Shown in pieces: positions 37,210 through 46,818 of a DNA stretch of 64,000 nt. Each line of letters opens with the position of its first letter. Positions within the stretch are counted from its first letter, which is position 1. Source of the DNA: Streptococcus ictaluri 707-05 (GTDB lineage Bacteria; Bacillota; Bacilli; Lactobacillales; Streptococcaceae). The notes under the pieces are model-generated. The model was not told the origin of the DNA. It did not search any database and worked only from the letters and a program-made list of their open reading frames with translations. The translations under genes were made by a program, and so were the position numbers. The stretch lies in the NCBI RefSeq assembly GCF_000188015.2, contig NZ_AEUX02000006.1, forward strand, positions 124,001 to 188,000, given 5' to 3'.

Positions 37210-38512
37210 GATAAAAAAGGAATTGCTATCCGATAGCTACACGCATTTTTTTCATTTTTTTGCTGTCTTTACAGGAATTTTTGTGGTCATGACCATCATC
37301 ATTTTGCAAATCATGCGCTTTGGTGTCTACTCTTCTGTTGACAGTAGTTTAATTGCTATAAGTCGTAACGCAGATGCTTATGCTAATCGGACCATGGCAA
37401 GGATATCTTCCTTTTACTTTGACGCAGAAAATAATGTGCTAAAGGCCTTACCAGACTTAGAAGGGTCAAAGTTAGGTAGCTCATCGGCTGCAAACATGGA
37501 CATCATCCTTTTTAGTGCTGACGGGACTATTCTAAATTCTCTGGATGCTTTTTCCAATTACCAAAATTTTCATCTGGACCGTAGTCAACTAGACACCATT
37601 GTTCCTACACGTTTAGTTAATTTTTATGGACAAGAAGAAAAATACCATACCATTACGGTTAGAGTTCACAGTAAAAATTACCCTCTTGTTACTTACATGA
37701 TGGCGGTTGTCAATGTTCAACAACTTGAGTCTGCAAATGATCGTTATGAGCAAATCATTATTATTATCATGACTATTTTTTGGTTGATCTCTATTTTAGC
37801 TAGTATTTACTTAGCTAAATGGAGTCGTAAGCCGATTTTAGAAAGCTATGAAAAACAAAAAATGTTTGTTGAAAATGCTAGTCATGAATTAAGGACGCCA
37901 TTAGCGGTTTTACAAAATCGCTTGGAATCCCTTTTTAGAAAGCCAAATGAGACCATTTTGGAAAATAGTGAACACATTGCTTCTAGTCTAGATGAAGTGC
38001 GAAATATGCGCATCTTAACCAATAATTTATTGAATTTAGCAAGACGTGATGATGGAATCAATCCTCACTTGGTTGCAATTGAACCCTCTTTTTTCGATGC
38101 TGTTTTTGAAAATTATCAGTTAGTTGCTCAAGATTGCGGTAAGCAGTTTGTTGCGATTAATGAGGTTAACCGTCCCCTAAAAATGGATAAAGCTTTGCTT
38201 AAACAATTAATGACGATTTTATTTGATAATGCTATAAAATACACAGAAGAAAACGGAAGTGTAACAGTTAAAGTGAAGACAAGTGACAAAAATTTATTGA
38301 TTTGGGTCAGTGACAATGGTCCAGGGATCAAAGACGAAGAGAAAAAGAAAATATTTGACCGCTTTTACCGAATTGATAAGGCCAGAACTCGTCATAAAGG
38401 AGGCTTTGGATTAGGCTTAGCTTTAGCCCAGCAAATTGTGTCTGCCTTGAAAGGAACCATAACAGTAAAAGATAATAATCCCAAAGGAAGTATTTTTGAA
38501 GTTAAATTATAA
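37202..38512 (+). CDS. ciaH: Sensor histidine kinase CiaH
   Basis: 436 residues. Membrane segments near 18-40 and 184-205 enclose an extracytoplasmic sensor domain of about 140 residues. The phosphoaccepting His228 is in [14 protein letters not shown]. ATPase boxes follow: [13 protein letters not shown] (N), VSDNGPGI (G1), FDRFYRID (F), [12 protein letters not shown] (G2). Partner kinase of CiaR; starts within the end of ciaR. Confidence 0.95.
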   Translation: MNKIKKELLSDSYTHFFHFFAVFTGIFVVMTIIILQIMRFGVYSSVDSSLIAISRNADAYANRTMARISSFYFDAENNVLKALPDLEGSKLGSSSAANMDIILFSADGTILNSLDAFSNYQNFHLDRSQLDTIVPTRLVNFYGQEEKYHTITVRVHSKNYPLVTYMMAVVNVQQLESANDRYEQIIIIIMTIFWLISILASIYLAKWSRKPILESYEKQKMFVENASHELRTPLAVLQNRLESLFRKPNETILENSEHIASSLDEVRNMRILTNNLLNLARRDDGINPHLVAIEPSFFDAVFENYQLVAQDCGKQFVAINEVNRPLKMDKALLKQLMTILFDNAIKYTEENGSVTVKVKTSDKNLLIWVSDNGPGIKDEEKKKIFDRFYRIDKARTRHKGGFGLGLALAQQIVSALKGTITVKDNNPKGSIFEVKL

Positions 38513-38515
38513 GTA

Positions 38516-38551
38516 AAAAGCTTGAGCAGATGATAGTCTGTTCAAGCTTTT
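38516..38551 (+). terminator. Terminator of ciaRH
   Basis: AAAAGCTTGAGCAGA (38516-38530) pairs with TCTGTTCAAGCTTTT (38537-38551), one mismatch, loop of six. Confidence 0.88.
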
Positions 38552-38561
38552 AAAATATGAA

Positions 38562-38587
38562 AAAGAAAAAACTCCGATTGGAGTTTT
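38562..38587 (-). terminator. Terminator of rpsT
   Basis: On the minus strand AAAACTCC-AATC-GGAGTTTT is followed by TTTCTTTTT. It is 14 bases past the rpsT stop. Confidence 0.85.
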
Positions 38588-38600
38588 CATTGGATATTTA

Positions 38601-38834
38601 TTAGCCAAGTTTAGCAGCAAGACGTGCTTTATCGCGGCTAGCTTTGTTAGCGTGAATCAAACCTTTAGACTCAGCTCTATCGATGCTTGAAGAAGCAGCG
38701 CGGTAAAGCTCTTCAGTTGGGTTAGCTTCAAATGCTTTGATTGCAGTACGCATAGCTGATTTTTGTGCTGAATTTTTTTCGTTTGCTTTAACGTTAAGTT
38801 CAGCGTGCTTGATAGCTGATTTAATATTTGCCAA
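38601..38834 (-). CDS. rpsT: 30S ribosomal protein S20
   Basis: 77 residues from a TTG at 38834 ([14 protein letters not shown]), preceded by GGAGGT at seven bases. The TTG 15 bases further up overlaps that ribosome site and is rejected. The sequence is lysine- and alanine-rich and helical, ending [13 protein letters not shown], as in S20. It binds 16S rRNA early in 30S assembly. TTG start is notable for a ribosomal protein and may matter for autogenous control, which is known for S20 in E. coli. Confidence 0.95.
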   Translation of the reverse strand: MANIKSAIKHAELNVKANEKNSAQKSAMRTAIKAFEANPTEELYRAASSSIDRAESKGLIHANKASRDKARLAAKLG

Positions 38835-38902
38835 TGTTTTCACCTCCAAATTAATCTAACTACACTATTATATAGAAAATATAAGTATTTGGCAACCCTT
38901 TA

Positions 38903-39823
38903 TCACTTTTTAAGAAAAATTTCATCAATTTTATGGTCTTGTGCTTTATGTAAAATAACTTCAGCGCGATTTCTTGTAGGTTCAATAAAGCGTTCTAAAT
39001 TTTCTAAATTAATAGTCTTCCAAACATTTTTAGCAAAGGCAATAGCTTCTTCTTGAGATAACTCCTTGTACTTAGTATAATAATTACTTGGATCATGTTT
39101 TGCCAATTCACGAATACTCAAAAAGCGTTCTAAATACCAGTTTTCAATATGCTGACTATCGGCATCAATATATAATGAAAAGTCAAAATAATCACTCATA
39201 TAAAGACGATTGTTTTGTTGGTTTTGAAAAACGTTAATCCCTTCAACGATTAGAAAATCGGGACTCTCAAAAGTTTGTACTTGATCTGGTACAATATCGT
39301 AAATCTCATGCGAATAAACTGGGACAGAGGCAGCTTGACCGCTTTTGATGGTGTCTAAGAAATCTAAAAGTAATTCCATATTATAAGATTCAGGAAATCC
39401 CTTACGATTTAAGATGCCTCTTTCAATTAAAGTCTTATTTGGGTATAAAAAACCATCTGTCGTTACCAACTCAACTGAACTATTTTTATAAGTTCGATCT
39501 AAAAGGAGTTGTAGAAGTCGACTTGTCGTTGATTTTCCAACAGCAACAGAACCAGAAATACCGATAATAAAGGGGTGTTTTTGTATATCTTTCTTTAAAA
39601 AGAGACTTTTTGAAAAGGAGAGGTTTTCTTGTGAAATTTTATAAATCTGTATTAAATTAATTAGTGGCAAATAGATTTCCATAACATCAACTAAGGTGAT
39701 GTCATCATTTAAACTTGTAATGTTTTCAAGTTCTTCTGGAGTAAGTAAAGGTTTGTTATTTTGATGCAACTTTTTCCAAGCTTCTCTTGGCATTTTTTCA
39801 AAGTTGATAAATTCGTTTGACAT
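38903..39823 (-). CDS. coaA: Type I pantothenate kinase
   Basis: 306 residues. P-loop GSVAVGKS at 91-98, then [18 protein letters not shown] and [11 protein letters not shown]. It performs the first step of coenzyme A synthesis from pantothenate. ATG 39823 is used; AGGAG lies before it. coaB, coaC and a pantothenate-type ECF gene lie at 49744-51609. It points away from the nucleoside operon, leaving 266 bases of control region. Confidence 0.95.
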   Translation of the reverse strand: MSNEFINFEKMPREAWKKLHQNNKPLLTPEELENITSLNDDITLVDVMEIYLPLINLIQIYKISQENLSFSKSLFLKKDIQKHPFIIGISGSVAVGKSTTSRLLQLLLDRTYKNSSVELVTTDGFLYPNKTLIERGILNRKGFPESYNMELLLDFLDTIKSGQAASVPVYSHEIYDIVPDQVQTFESPDFLIVEGINVFQNQQNNRLYMSDYFDFSLYIDADSQHIENWYLERFLSIRELAKHDPSNYYTKYKELSQEEAIAFAKNVWKTINLENLERFIEPTRNRAEVILHKAQDHKIDEIFLKK

Positions 39824-40029
39824 ATAAACTCCTAATATTCTGGCAGTGCTTACATTATATCATTTTCATGGAGAAAAATGAAAAATTTTTGACTGAAATT
39901 CCTTATTTTTAGCGAGAAAACGTCATAAAAATCGAACGATGAAACGTAATTTTTCTGTAAATTAAAAAGTCATTCTGTAATGTTCGCTTTTACCGATAAA
40001 TGACTGAAAAACTTTAAAAAACAAGCGTC

Positions 40030-40058
40030 TTGTAAACCGTTTCAAAGTGTGATAGAAT
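40030..40058 (+). promoter_or_regulatory. Promoter of the nucleoside operon with overlapping cre-like site
   Basis: TTGTAA (40030-40035), 17-base spacer, TAGAAT (40053-40058). TGTAAACCGTTTCA (40031-40044) matches the CcpA cre consensus at 13 of 14 defined or free positions, the central G being C. Binding there would cover the -35 box, suggesting catabolite repression. The rest of the 39824-40089 gap is A/T-rich with no further feature seen. Confidence 0.6.
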
Positions 40059-40089
40059 AAAAAAGCATCTTAAAAAGATAGGAAAAACC

Positions 40090-40689
40090 ATGACAAATAT
40101 GTATTATGACGAGAATCCAAACAGTCTTCATGATATTCATGAATTGAACGTAAAGCTCTTAAATCAGCCCTTTACATTCTTGACAGATTCTGGTGTTTTC
40201 TCAAAAAAAATGATTGATTTTGGAAGCCAAGTCTTATTAAGCACTTTGGACTTTCTTCCTAATGAGTCAGTTCTAGATTTGGGTTGTGGTTATGGTCCTT
40301 TAGGGATTGCTTTAACAAAAGTTCAAAACGTGAAAGCAACTCTTGTTGATATTAATAATCGTGCTTTAGATTTAGCTAAAAAAAATGCCGAAAAAAATGA
40401 TGTTGAGGTTACTATTTTTCCTTCAAATATTTATGAAAATGTAGATGGTAATTTTCAACACATTATCAGTAATCCACCAATTCGCGCTGGTAAAAAAGTA
40501 GTACACGAAATCATTGAAAAAAGCGTTGACTTTCTTGAAAATGAGGGGGACTTAACCATTGTTATTCAGAAAAAACAAGGAGGACCAAGTGCTAAGGAGA
40601 AAATGGCAATGATTTTTGGAAATGTTGAAATCATCAAAAAAGAAAAAGGCTATTATATCCTAAGGAGTGTCAAATATGAGAATGGTTGA
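40090..40689 (+). CDS. Class I SAM-dependent methyltransferase, RsmC-like
   Basis: 199 residues. SAM motif VLDLGCGYGPLGIAL near 62-76; catalytic NPPIRAGK near 131, the N-P-P-hydrophobic pattern of RsmC-type N2-guanine methyltransferases. Single domain, as in Firmicute YbxB-like proteins. rRNA guanine methylation is the likely role. Its stop overlaps the pdp start region, so it heads the nucleoside operon despite a different function. Confidence 0.85.
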   Translation: MTNMYYDENPNSLHDIHELNVKLLNQPFTFLTDSGVFSKKMIDFGSQVLLSTLDFLPNESVLDLGCGYGPLGIALTKVQNVKATLVDINNRALDLAKKNAEKNDVEVTIFPSNIYENVDGNFQHIISNPPIRAGKKVVHEIIEKSVDFLENEGDLTIVIQKKQGGPSAKEKMAMIFGNVEIIKKEKGYYILRSVKYENG

Positions 40690-41953
40690 TTTAATTCAAA
40701 AAAAACGTGATGGTAAAGAGCTAACTACTGAGGAAATCAATTGGTTGATTGAAGGCTATGCTCAAGGAACTATTCCTGATTATCAAATGGCAGCTTTTGC
40801 GATGGCTGTTTATTTTAAAGGGATGACCACTCGAGAAACTCGTGATTTAACAATGAGCATGGTTGAATCTGGAGATCAAATTGATTTATCTGTTATATCG
40901 GGTATAAAAACAGATAAGCATTCTACAGGAGGAGTTGGAGATAAAGTAACCCTGATTTTAGCACCTTTAGTAGCAAGTTTTGGTGTTCCTGTTGCTAAAA
41001 TGAGTGGACGTGGTCTAGGTCACACTGGTGGAACATTGGATAAGTTGGAAGCTATTAAAGGGTTTCAAATTGACCGTAGTCAAGAAGACTTTATCAAACA
41101 AGTTCAAGATATTGGCATCTCTGTTATTGGACAGTCAGATCAGTTAGTAAAAGCAGATAAATTATTGTACGCTCTAAGAGACGTAACAGCAACGGTTGAT
41201 ATTATTCCATTGATTGCCAGTTCTGTTATGAGTAAAAAAATTGCTGCTGGAGCAGATAGTATCCTTTTGGACGTTACTGTTGGAGATGGCGCTTTTATGA
41301 AAACCATTGAAGATGCTGAAAAGCTTTCTCGTTTAATGGTAGATTTAGGTAAAGAAGTAGGACGTCAAACAGTAGCTGTTATTACTAATATGAGTCAACC
41401 TTTGGGACGAGCTATTGGAAATCGCTTAGAAGTCTTAGAAGCTATTGAAATCATGCAAGGTAAAGGCAGAGAGGATATTACTCATTTTGTTTGTGAACTT
41501 GCACAAATCATGCTAGAACTTGCCGGAGTGCAAAAATCACTTGATGAGATTAAGCAACACTTAACTGATGGAACTGCACTGAAAAAATTTGAAGAGATGG
41601 TTCTTTATCAAGGTGGAGACATTGATGATCTTTATAGAGCATCAAGCTCACCTGTTCAAACTGAAATTTTTGCTGATCAAGATGGTTATATTTCTGAGCT
41701 CCCTGCTTTAGAATTTGGTTTATTTGCCATGAGATTGGGAGCCGGACGTGCTGTGAAAACAGATCCACTAGACTATGAAAGCGGTATTGTTTTTGACAAA
41801 AAAGTTGGAGATAAAGTAAGCAAAGGAGACCGCATAGCAGTCGTCTTTTCACAAGATATTTTGGATAAAAAAGGGCTTACAGAATTTGAAAAAAATGTTA
41901 AAATAGGAACAGAACAAGTTGAGCCAAAAGAGATTATAAAAATCATTTCCTAA
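40676..41953 (+). CDS. pdp: Pyrimidine-nucleoside phosphorylase
   Basis: 425 residues from ATG 40676 (GGAG upstream; a GTG at 40667 is part of that region). The phosphorylase signature is KHSTGGVGDKVTLIL near residue 80, and SGRGLGHTGGTLDKLEAI follows near 110. Splits uridine, deoxyuridine and thymidine with phosphate. Part of methyltransferase-pdp-deoC-cdd-transport operon; deoC follows after 15 bases. Confidence 0.94.
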   Translation: MRMVDLIQKKRDGKELTTEEINWLIEGYAQGTIPDYQMAAFAMAVYFKGMTTRETRDLTMSMVESGDQIDLSVISGIKTDKHSTGGVGDKVTLILAPLVASFGVPVAKMSGRGLGHTGGTLDKLEAIKGFQIDRSQEDFIKQVQDIGISVIGQSDQLVKADKLLYALRDVTATVDIIPLIASSVMSKKIAAGADSILLDVTVGDGAFMKTIEDAEKLSRLMVDLGKEVGRQTVAVITNMSQPLGRAIGNRLEVLEAIEIMQGKGREDITHFVCELAQIMLELAGVQKSLDEIKQHLTDGTALKKFEEMVLYQGGDIDDLYRASSSPVQTEIFADQDGYISELPALEFGLFAMRLGAGRAVKTDPLDYESGIVFDKKVGDKVSKGDRIAVVFSQDILDKKGLTEFEKNVKIGTEQVEPKEIIKIIS

Positions 41954-41968
41954 GGAGGAATTATCAGA

Positions 41969-42631
41969 ATGGATATCAATAAATATATCGATCACACTCT
42001 TTTAAAAGCTGATAGTATCAAACCACAATTTGATCAATTAATTGAAGAAGCAAAAACGTATCAGTTTGCTAGTGTTTGTGTCAATCCTGGTTGGGTGGCT
42101 TATGCGGCTGAAGCCCTAAAAGATTCTGATGTCAAAGTTTGTACAGTTGTTGGTTTCCCGCTAGGGGCAAACACTTCTGAAACTAAAGCTTTCGAAACAA
42201 AAGATGCTATTGCTAAAGGCGCTGATGAAATCGATATGGTTATTAATATTGGTCTTTTAAAGCAAGGAGATTACCAAGCTGTTGAAGATGATATGCGTGC
42301 AGTTGTAGAAGCAAGTGGTGATAAACTTGTCAAAGTGATTATTGAAGCTTGTTTATTGACTGACGACGAAAAAGTAAAAGCTTGTCAATTGGCAGTTAAA
42401 GCTGGTGTTGATTTTGTGAAAACCTCTACTGGTTTTTCAACAGGTGGTGCTACAATCTCAGATGTTAAATTAATGAGAGAAACTGTTGGTCCAGATATTG
42501 GTGTTAAAGCAGCAGGTGGTGCTCGTTCACTTAAAGATGCTTTAGCATTCATCGAAGCAGGAGCTACACGTATTGGGACCTCTGCAGGCGTAACCATTAT
42601 GAAGGGTGAAATTGCAAATGGTGGGTACTGA
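41969..42631 (+). CDS. deoC: Deoxyribose-phosphate aldolase
   Basis: 220 residues. TIM barrel with Schiff-base Lys151 in [11 protein letters not shown] and the second active-site lysine in [10 protein letters not shown]. Cleaves deoxyribose 5-phosphate to acetaldehyde and glyceraldehyde 3-phosphate, using sugar phosphate released after nucleoside phosphorolysis. AAGGAGG precedes ATG. cdd starts inside its 3' end. Confidence 0.96.
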   Translation: MDINKYIDHTLLKADSIKPQFDQLIEEAKTYQFASVCVNPGWVAYAAEALKDSDVKVCTVVGFPLGANTSETKAFETKDAIAKGADEIDMVINIGLLKQGDYQAVEDDMRAVVEASGDKLVKVIIEACLLTDDEKVKACQLAVKAGVDFVKTSTGFSTGGATISDVKLMRETVGPDIGVKAAGGARSLKDALAFIEAGATRIGTSAGVTIMKGEIANGGY

Positions 42632-43007
42632 TTTAGTTTCATTAGCAATTGAAGCCAGCAAAAATGCTTATGTTCCTTATTCTCATTTTCCAATTGGAGC
42701 GGCTTTAAAAACAGCTGACGGCTCAGTCTATACAGGCTGCAATGTTGAAAATGCTAGCTTTGGTTTAACCAATTGTGGCGAACGAACAGCCATTTTTAAG
42801 GCCATATCCGAAGGTCATCGTGAATTGACTGAGATTGCTATATATGGTGAGACTCAGGAACCCGTTTCGCCATGTGGAGCTTGTAGGCAGGTTATGGCCG
42901 AGTTCTTTGAACCAAGTTCTCCAGTTACTTTAATTGCCAAAGATGGTCACACTGTTACAATGACTGTCGGTGATTTACTTCCTTATTCATTTACAGATTT
43001 AACGTAA
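42618..43007 (+). CDS. cdd: Cytidine deaminase
   Basis: 129 residues from ATG 42618, with AAGGGTG nine bases upstream; a GTG at 42606 is possible but overlaps that site. Zinc-site motifs are TNCGERTA (Cys in place of His, as in tetrameric Gram-positive enzymes) and [11 protein letters not shown]. Deaminates cytidine and deoxycytidine, feeding uridine to Pdp. Overlaps deoC by 14 bases. Confidence 0.94.
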   Translation: MVGTDLVSLAIEASKNAYVPYSHFPIGAALKTADGSVYTGCNVENASFGLTNCGERTAIFKAISEGHRELTEIAIYGETQEPVSPCGACRQVMAEFFEPSSPVTLIAKDGHTVTMTVGDLLPYSFTDLT

Positions 43008-43097
43008 TCTGACTAAATTTTGTTATTGAGCTATAAAGCTTTATATTACTTTCAGCAATTCATTTGCTAGAAATATTTTTTAGGAGGGTTCATATTC

Positions 43098-44150
43098 ATG
43101 AACAAGAAATTTATTGGTCTTGGTTTAGCTTCTGTTGCTTTACTAAGTTTAGCTGCTTGTGGTAATCGTGGTGCTTCAAAAGGAGCTGGTAAAGGTGATG
43201 CTGACTTAAAAGTAGCAATGGTTACCGATACTGGTGGTGTTGATGATAAATCATTTAACCAATCAGCTTGGGAAGGTTTACAAGCTTGGGGTAAAGAAAA
43301 CGGCCTTAAAAAAGGTGCCGGTTTCGATTATTTCCAATCAACTAGTGAATCTGAGTATGCAACTAACCTAGATACAGCAGTTTCAGGTGGCTATCAATTA
43401 ATTTATGGTATTGGATTTGCCTTAAAAGATGCCATTGAAAAAGCTGCTGGCGACAATAGTGGCGTTAACTTTGTTATCATCGATGATGTGATTGAAGGTA
43501 AAGATAACGTTGCAAGTGTAACCTTTGCTGACCATGAAGCAGCATACTTAGCAGGTATCGCAGCTGCCAAAACAACTAAAACTAAAACAGTTGGTTTTGT
43601 AGGTGGTATGGAAGGTACAGTTATCACTCGTTTCGAAAAAGGTTTCGAGGCTGGTATTAAATCAGTTGACGATTCTATTAAAATAAAAGTTGACTATGCT
43701 GGATCATTTGGTGATGCTGCAAAAGGTAAAACAATTGCAGCTGCTCAATATGCTGCTGGTGCAGACGTTATTTACCAAGCAGCAGGTGGTACTGGTGCAG
43801 GTGTCTTCAATGAAGCTAAAGCTGTTAATGAAAAACGTGATGAAGCAGATAAAGTTTGGGTTATCGGTGTTGACCGTGATCAAAAAGATGAAGGTAAATA
43901 TATTTCTAAAGATGGTAAATCTTCAAACTTCGTGTTAGCTTCATCAATCAAACAAGTTGGTAAATCTGTTGAATTGATTAACAAACAAGTAGCAGATAAG
44001 AAATTCCCTGGTGGTAAAACAACTGTTTACGGCTTGAAAGATGGTGGTGTTGATATCGCAACAACAAATCTTTCAGATGATGTCATTAAAGCTGTTAAAA
44101 AAGCAAAAGACGACATCAAAGCTGGCGACATCAAAGTTCCTGAAAAATAA
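43098..44150 (+). CDS. BMP family nucleoside-binding lipoprotein (PnrA/TmpC type)
   Basis: 350 residues. Lipoprotein signal with LSLAAC, Cys21 lipidated. Family motifs are VTDTGGVDDKSFNQSAWEGL near residue 42 and GFVGGMEGTVITRFEKGF near 170. Binds nucleosides outside the cell for the ABC transporter encoded downstream. GGAGG upstream of ATG. A hairpin at 44164 between this gene and the ATPase gene may keep lipoprotein levels higher than the transporter. Confidence 0.93.
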   Translation: MNKKFIGLGLASVALLSLAACGNRGASKGAGKGDADLKVAMVTDTGGVDDKSFNQSAWEGLQAWGKENGLKKGAGFDYFQSTSESEYATNLDTAVSGGYQLIYGIGFALKDAIEKAAGDNSGVNFVIIDDVIEGKDNVASVTFADHEAAYLAGIAAAKTTKTKTVGFVGGMEGTVITRFEKGFEAGIKSVDDSIKIKVDYAGSFGDAAKGKTIAAAQYAAGADVIYQAAGGTGAGVFNEAKAVNEKRDEADKVWVIGVDRDQKDEGKYISKDGKSSNFVLASSIKQVGKSVELINKQVADKKFPGGKTTVYGLKDGGVDIATTNLSDDVIKAVKKAKDDIKAGDIKVPEK

Positions 44151-44163
44151 TTACTTTAGAAGC

Positions 44164-44187
44164 GCGACCTTTGTCGGTCGCCCTTTT
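44164..44187 (+). terminator. Hairpin after the nucleoside-binding lipoprotein gene
   Basis: GCGACC (44164-44169) pairs with GGTCGC (44176-44181), followed by CCTTTTT. Terminator-like; since the transporter genes follow without another clear promoter, it is probably partial. Confidence 0.65.
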
Positions 44188-44227
44188 TAGACTGAAATAA
44201 AAGGTTGAATTGAAAGGAAATTATCCC

Positions 44228-45760
44228 ATGACACAGCATGTCATTGAAATGAGAGAGATCACAAAGAAATTTGGTGATTTTGTTGCAAATGACCATATTA
44301 ATCTGAATGTCCGAAAAGGTGAAATTCATGCCTTACTCGGTGAAAATGGTGCAGGTAAATCAACACTAATGAATATGCTAGCTGGTCTATTAGAACCTAC
44401 TAGCGGAGATATTGTTATTAATGGTGAGACTGTATTAATTGATTCCCCATCCAAATCGGCCAAATTAGGTATTGGAATGGTCCATCAGCATTTTATGTTA
44501 GTAGAAGCTTTCACTGTTGCAGAGAATATCATTTTAGGAAATGAAGTTGTCAAAAACGGTCGTTTAGACTTAAAACAGGCTAGCAAAGAAATTAAAGAAC
44601 TATCTGAAAAATATGGCCTAGCAGTTAATCCATCAGCTAAAATTGCTGATATTTCTGTTGGTGCACAACAACGTGTTGAGATTTTGAAAACCTTGTATCG
44701 TGGTGCAGATATTCTTATCTTTGATGAGCCAACTGCCGTTTTAACACCTGCAGAAATTAAAGAATTGATGACAATCATGAAGAATCTCGTGAAAGAAGGA
44801 AAATCAATTATTTTAATTACCCATAAACTGGATGAGATCCGTGCTGTCGCTGACCGAGTAACAGTTATTCGTCGTGGTAAGAGTATTGAAACCGTTGATG
44901 TGGCAGGAGCAACTTCACAAGATTTAGCTGAGATGATGGTTGGACGCTCTGTTTCCTTTACAATTAGCAAAAAAGCTGCTGAACCAAAAGATGTGGTTTT
45001 ATCCATCAAAAATCTTGAAGTAGATGAAAACAGAGGGATTCCAGCAGTTAAGGGTTTATCTCTAGATGTCCGAGCTGGTGAAATTGTAGGGATTGCCGGA
45101 ATTGATGGAAATGGTCAATCTGAGTTAATTCAAGCTATTACAGGTTTACGTAAAGCCAAATTTGGAAGTATCATGATCAAAAATAATGAAGTCACTCATT
45201 TGTCTTCACGCAAAATCACTGAGTTATCAGTGGGGCATGTTCCAGAAGATCGACATAGAGATGGACTGGTTTTAGATTTGTCTTTAGCTGAAAATACGGC
45301 CTTACAAACCTATTATAAACAACCTCTAAGTAAAAACGGAATCTTAAATTATAATAAAATTAATGATTATGCTCGCCAATTAATGAAAGAATTTGATGTT
45401 CGCGGAGCCAATGAACTAGTACCGGCTAGAGGATTTTCTGGTGGTAACCAACAAAAAGCCATTATCGCTCGTGAAGTGGACCGCGATCCAGATTTACTTA
45501 TTGTTAGCCAACCAACACGTGGTCTTGACGTAGGAGCTATTGAATATATCCATAAGCGTTTGATTGAAGAACGTGATAAAGGTAAAGCTGTCCTCGTTGT
45601 TAGTTTCGAACTTGATGAAATTTTGAATTTATCTGATCGAATTGCTGTTATTCATGACGGTAAAATTCAAGGTATCGTATTGTCAGAAAACACCAATAAA
45701 CAAGAATTGGGTATTTTAATGGCAGGTGGTTCAATTAATAAGGAGGAAAGTCATGTCTAA
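44228..45760 (+). CDS. Nucleoside ABC transporter ATP-binding protein (two NBDs, sugar/nucleoside type)
   Basis: 510 residues from ATG 44228 (AAAGGAAA upstream; TTG at 44210 overlaps it). Two ATPase domains: the first with GENGAGKS near 40 and DISVGAQQRVEIL, the second with degenerate Walker A GIDGNGQSE near 290 and FSGGNQQKAIIARE. The layout is that of BMP-linked nucleoside importers (NupA/YufO type). Overlaps the first permease gene by eight bases. Confidence 0.93.
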   Translation: MTQHVIEMREITKKFGDFVANDHINLNVRKGEIHALLGENGAGKSTLMNMLAGLLEPTSGDIVINGETVLIDSPSKSAKLGIGMVHQHFMLVEAFTVAENIILGNEVVKNGRLDLKQASKEIKELSEKYGLAVNPSAKIADISVGAQQRVEILKTLYRGADILIFDEPTAVLTPAEIKELMTIMKNLVKEGKSIILITHKLDEIRAVADRVTVIRRGKSIETVDVAGATSQDLAEMMVGRSVSFTISKKAAEPKDVVLSIKNLEVDENRGIPAVKGLSLDVRAGEIVGIAGIDGNGQSELIQAITGLRKAKFGSIMIKNNEVTHLSSRKITELSVGHVPEDRHRDGLVLDLSLAENTALQTYYKQPLSKNGILNYNKINDYARQLMKEFDVRGANELVPARGFSGGNQQKAIIAREVDRDPDLLIVSQPTRGLDVGAIEYIHKRLIEERDKGKAVLVVSFELDEILNLSDRIAVIHDGKIQGIVLSENTNKQELGILMAGGSINKEESHV

Positions 45761-46817
45761 AAAAGCACAAAAAATTGCTGTGCCAATGATTTCTGTCTGG
45801 TTAGGATTCTTACTTGGCGCTATTATCATGTTTATCTTTGGTTATGATCCAATATGGGGCTACGAGGGACTATTCCAAATTGCCTTTGGTAGTGTTAAAA
45901 ATATTGGTGAAATCTTTAGGGCTATGGGGCCACTAATTTTAATCGCACTTGGTTTTACAGTTGCGAGCCGAGCAGGCTTCTTCAACGTCGGTTTGTCTGG
46001 ACAGGCTTTAGCTGGATGGATTTCAGCAGGTTGGTTTGCACTCTTAAATCCAGATATGCCTCGTCCATTATTGATTCTTATGACAGCTCTTATCGGAATG
46101 ATTGCTGGTGGTATTGCTGGAGCTATTCCAGGGATACTTCGTGCTTATCTTGGTACAAGTGAAGTTATCGTTACGATTATGATGAACTACATCATTCTGT
46201 ATGTCGGAAATGCTATTGTTCAACGTGGCTATCCTGAGAGTGTCAAACAAAGTATTGATTCAACTATTCAAGTTAGTGATAATGCTAGTTATCAAACTCA
46301 TTGGCTATCAGCTTTAACTAATAACTCTCGTATTAATATTGGTATTTTCTTTGCCATTATTGCCATTGCCCTAATCTGGTTCTTGCTTAACAAAACCACT
46401 TTAGGTTTTGAGATTCGTTCAGTTGGTCTCAACCCACATGCTTCTGAATACGCAGGGATGTCTTCTAAACGAACTATCATCCTTTCAATGATTATCTCTG
46501 GTGCTTTAGCTGGACTAGGTGGAGTTGTAGAAGGACTAGGTACTTTTGAAAATGTTTTTGTACAAGGTAGTTCACTAGCAGTTGGTTTTGATGGTATGGC
46601 AGTTAGTCTATTAGCGGCTAACTCTCCAATCGGTATTTTTTTCTCATCATTCTTATTTGGTGTTTTAAATATTGGTGCTCCAGGGATGAATATTGCAGGT
46701 ATCCCGCCAGAATTAGTAAAAGTGGTAACTGCCTCAATTATCTTCTTCGTTGGTGCCCATTATCTGATTGAACGTTATATCATTCGACCAAAAAAGCTAG
46801 TGAAAGGAGGTAAATAA
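45753..46817 (+). CDS. Nucleoside ABC transporter permease (first)
   Basis: 354 residues from ATG 45753, AAGGAGG six bases upstream; the longer frame from 45726 is rejected. About eight to ten membrane segments; family pattern ASRAGFFNVGLSGQALAGW near residue 75 and EVIVTIMMNYIILYVG near 140. Member of the branched/BPD_transp_2 permeases, related to NupB/YufP. Pairs with the next gene product. Confidence 0.93.
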   Translation: MSKKAQKIAVPMISVWLGFLLGAIIMFIFGYDPIWGYEGLFQIAFGSVKNIGEIFRAMGPLILIALGFTVASRAGFFNVGLSGQALAGWISAGWFALLNPDMPRPLLILMTALIGMIAGGIAGAIPGILRAYLGTSEVIVTIMMNYIILYVGNAIVQRGYPESVKQSIDSTIQVSDNASYQTHWLSALTNNSRINIGIFFAIIAIALIWFLLNKTTLGFEIRSVGLNPHASEYAGMSSKRTIILSMIISGALAGLGGVVEGLGTFENVFVQGSSLAVGFDGMAVSLLAANSPIGIFFSSFLFGVLNIGAPGMNIAGIPPELVKVVTASIIFFVGAHYLIERYIIRPKKLVKGGK

Positions 46818-46818
46818 G

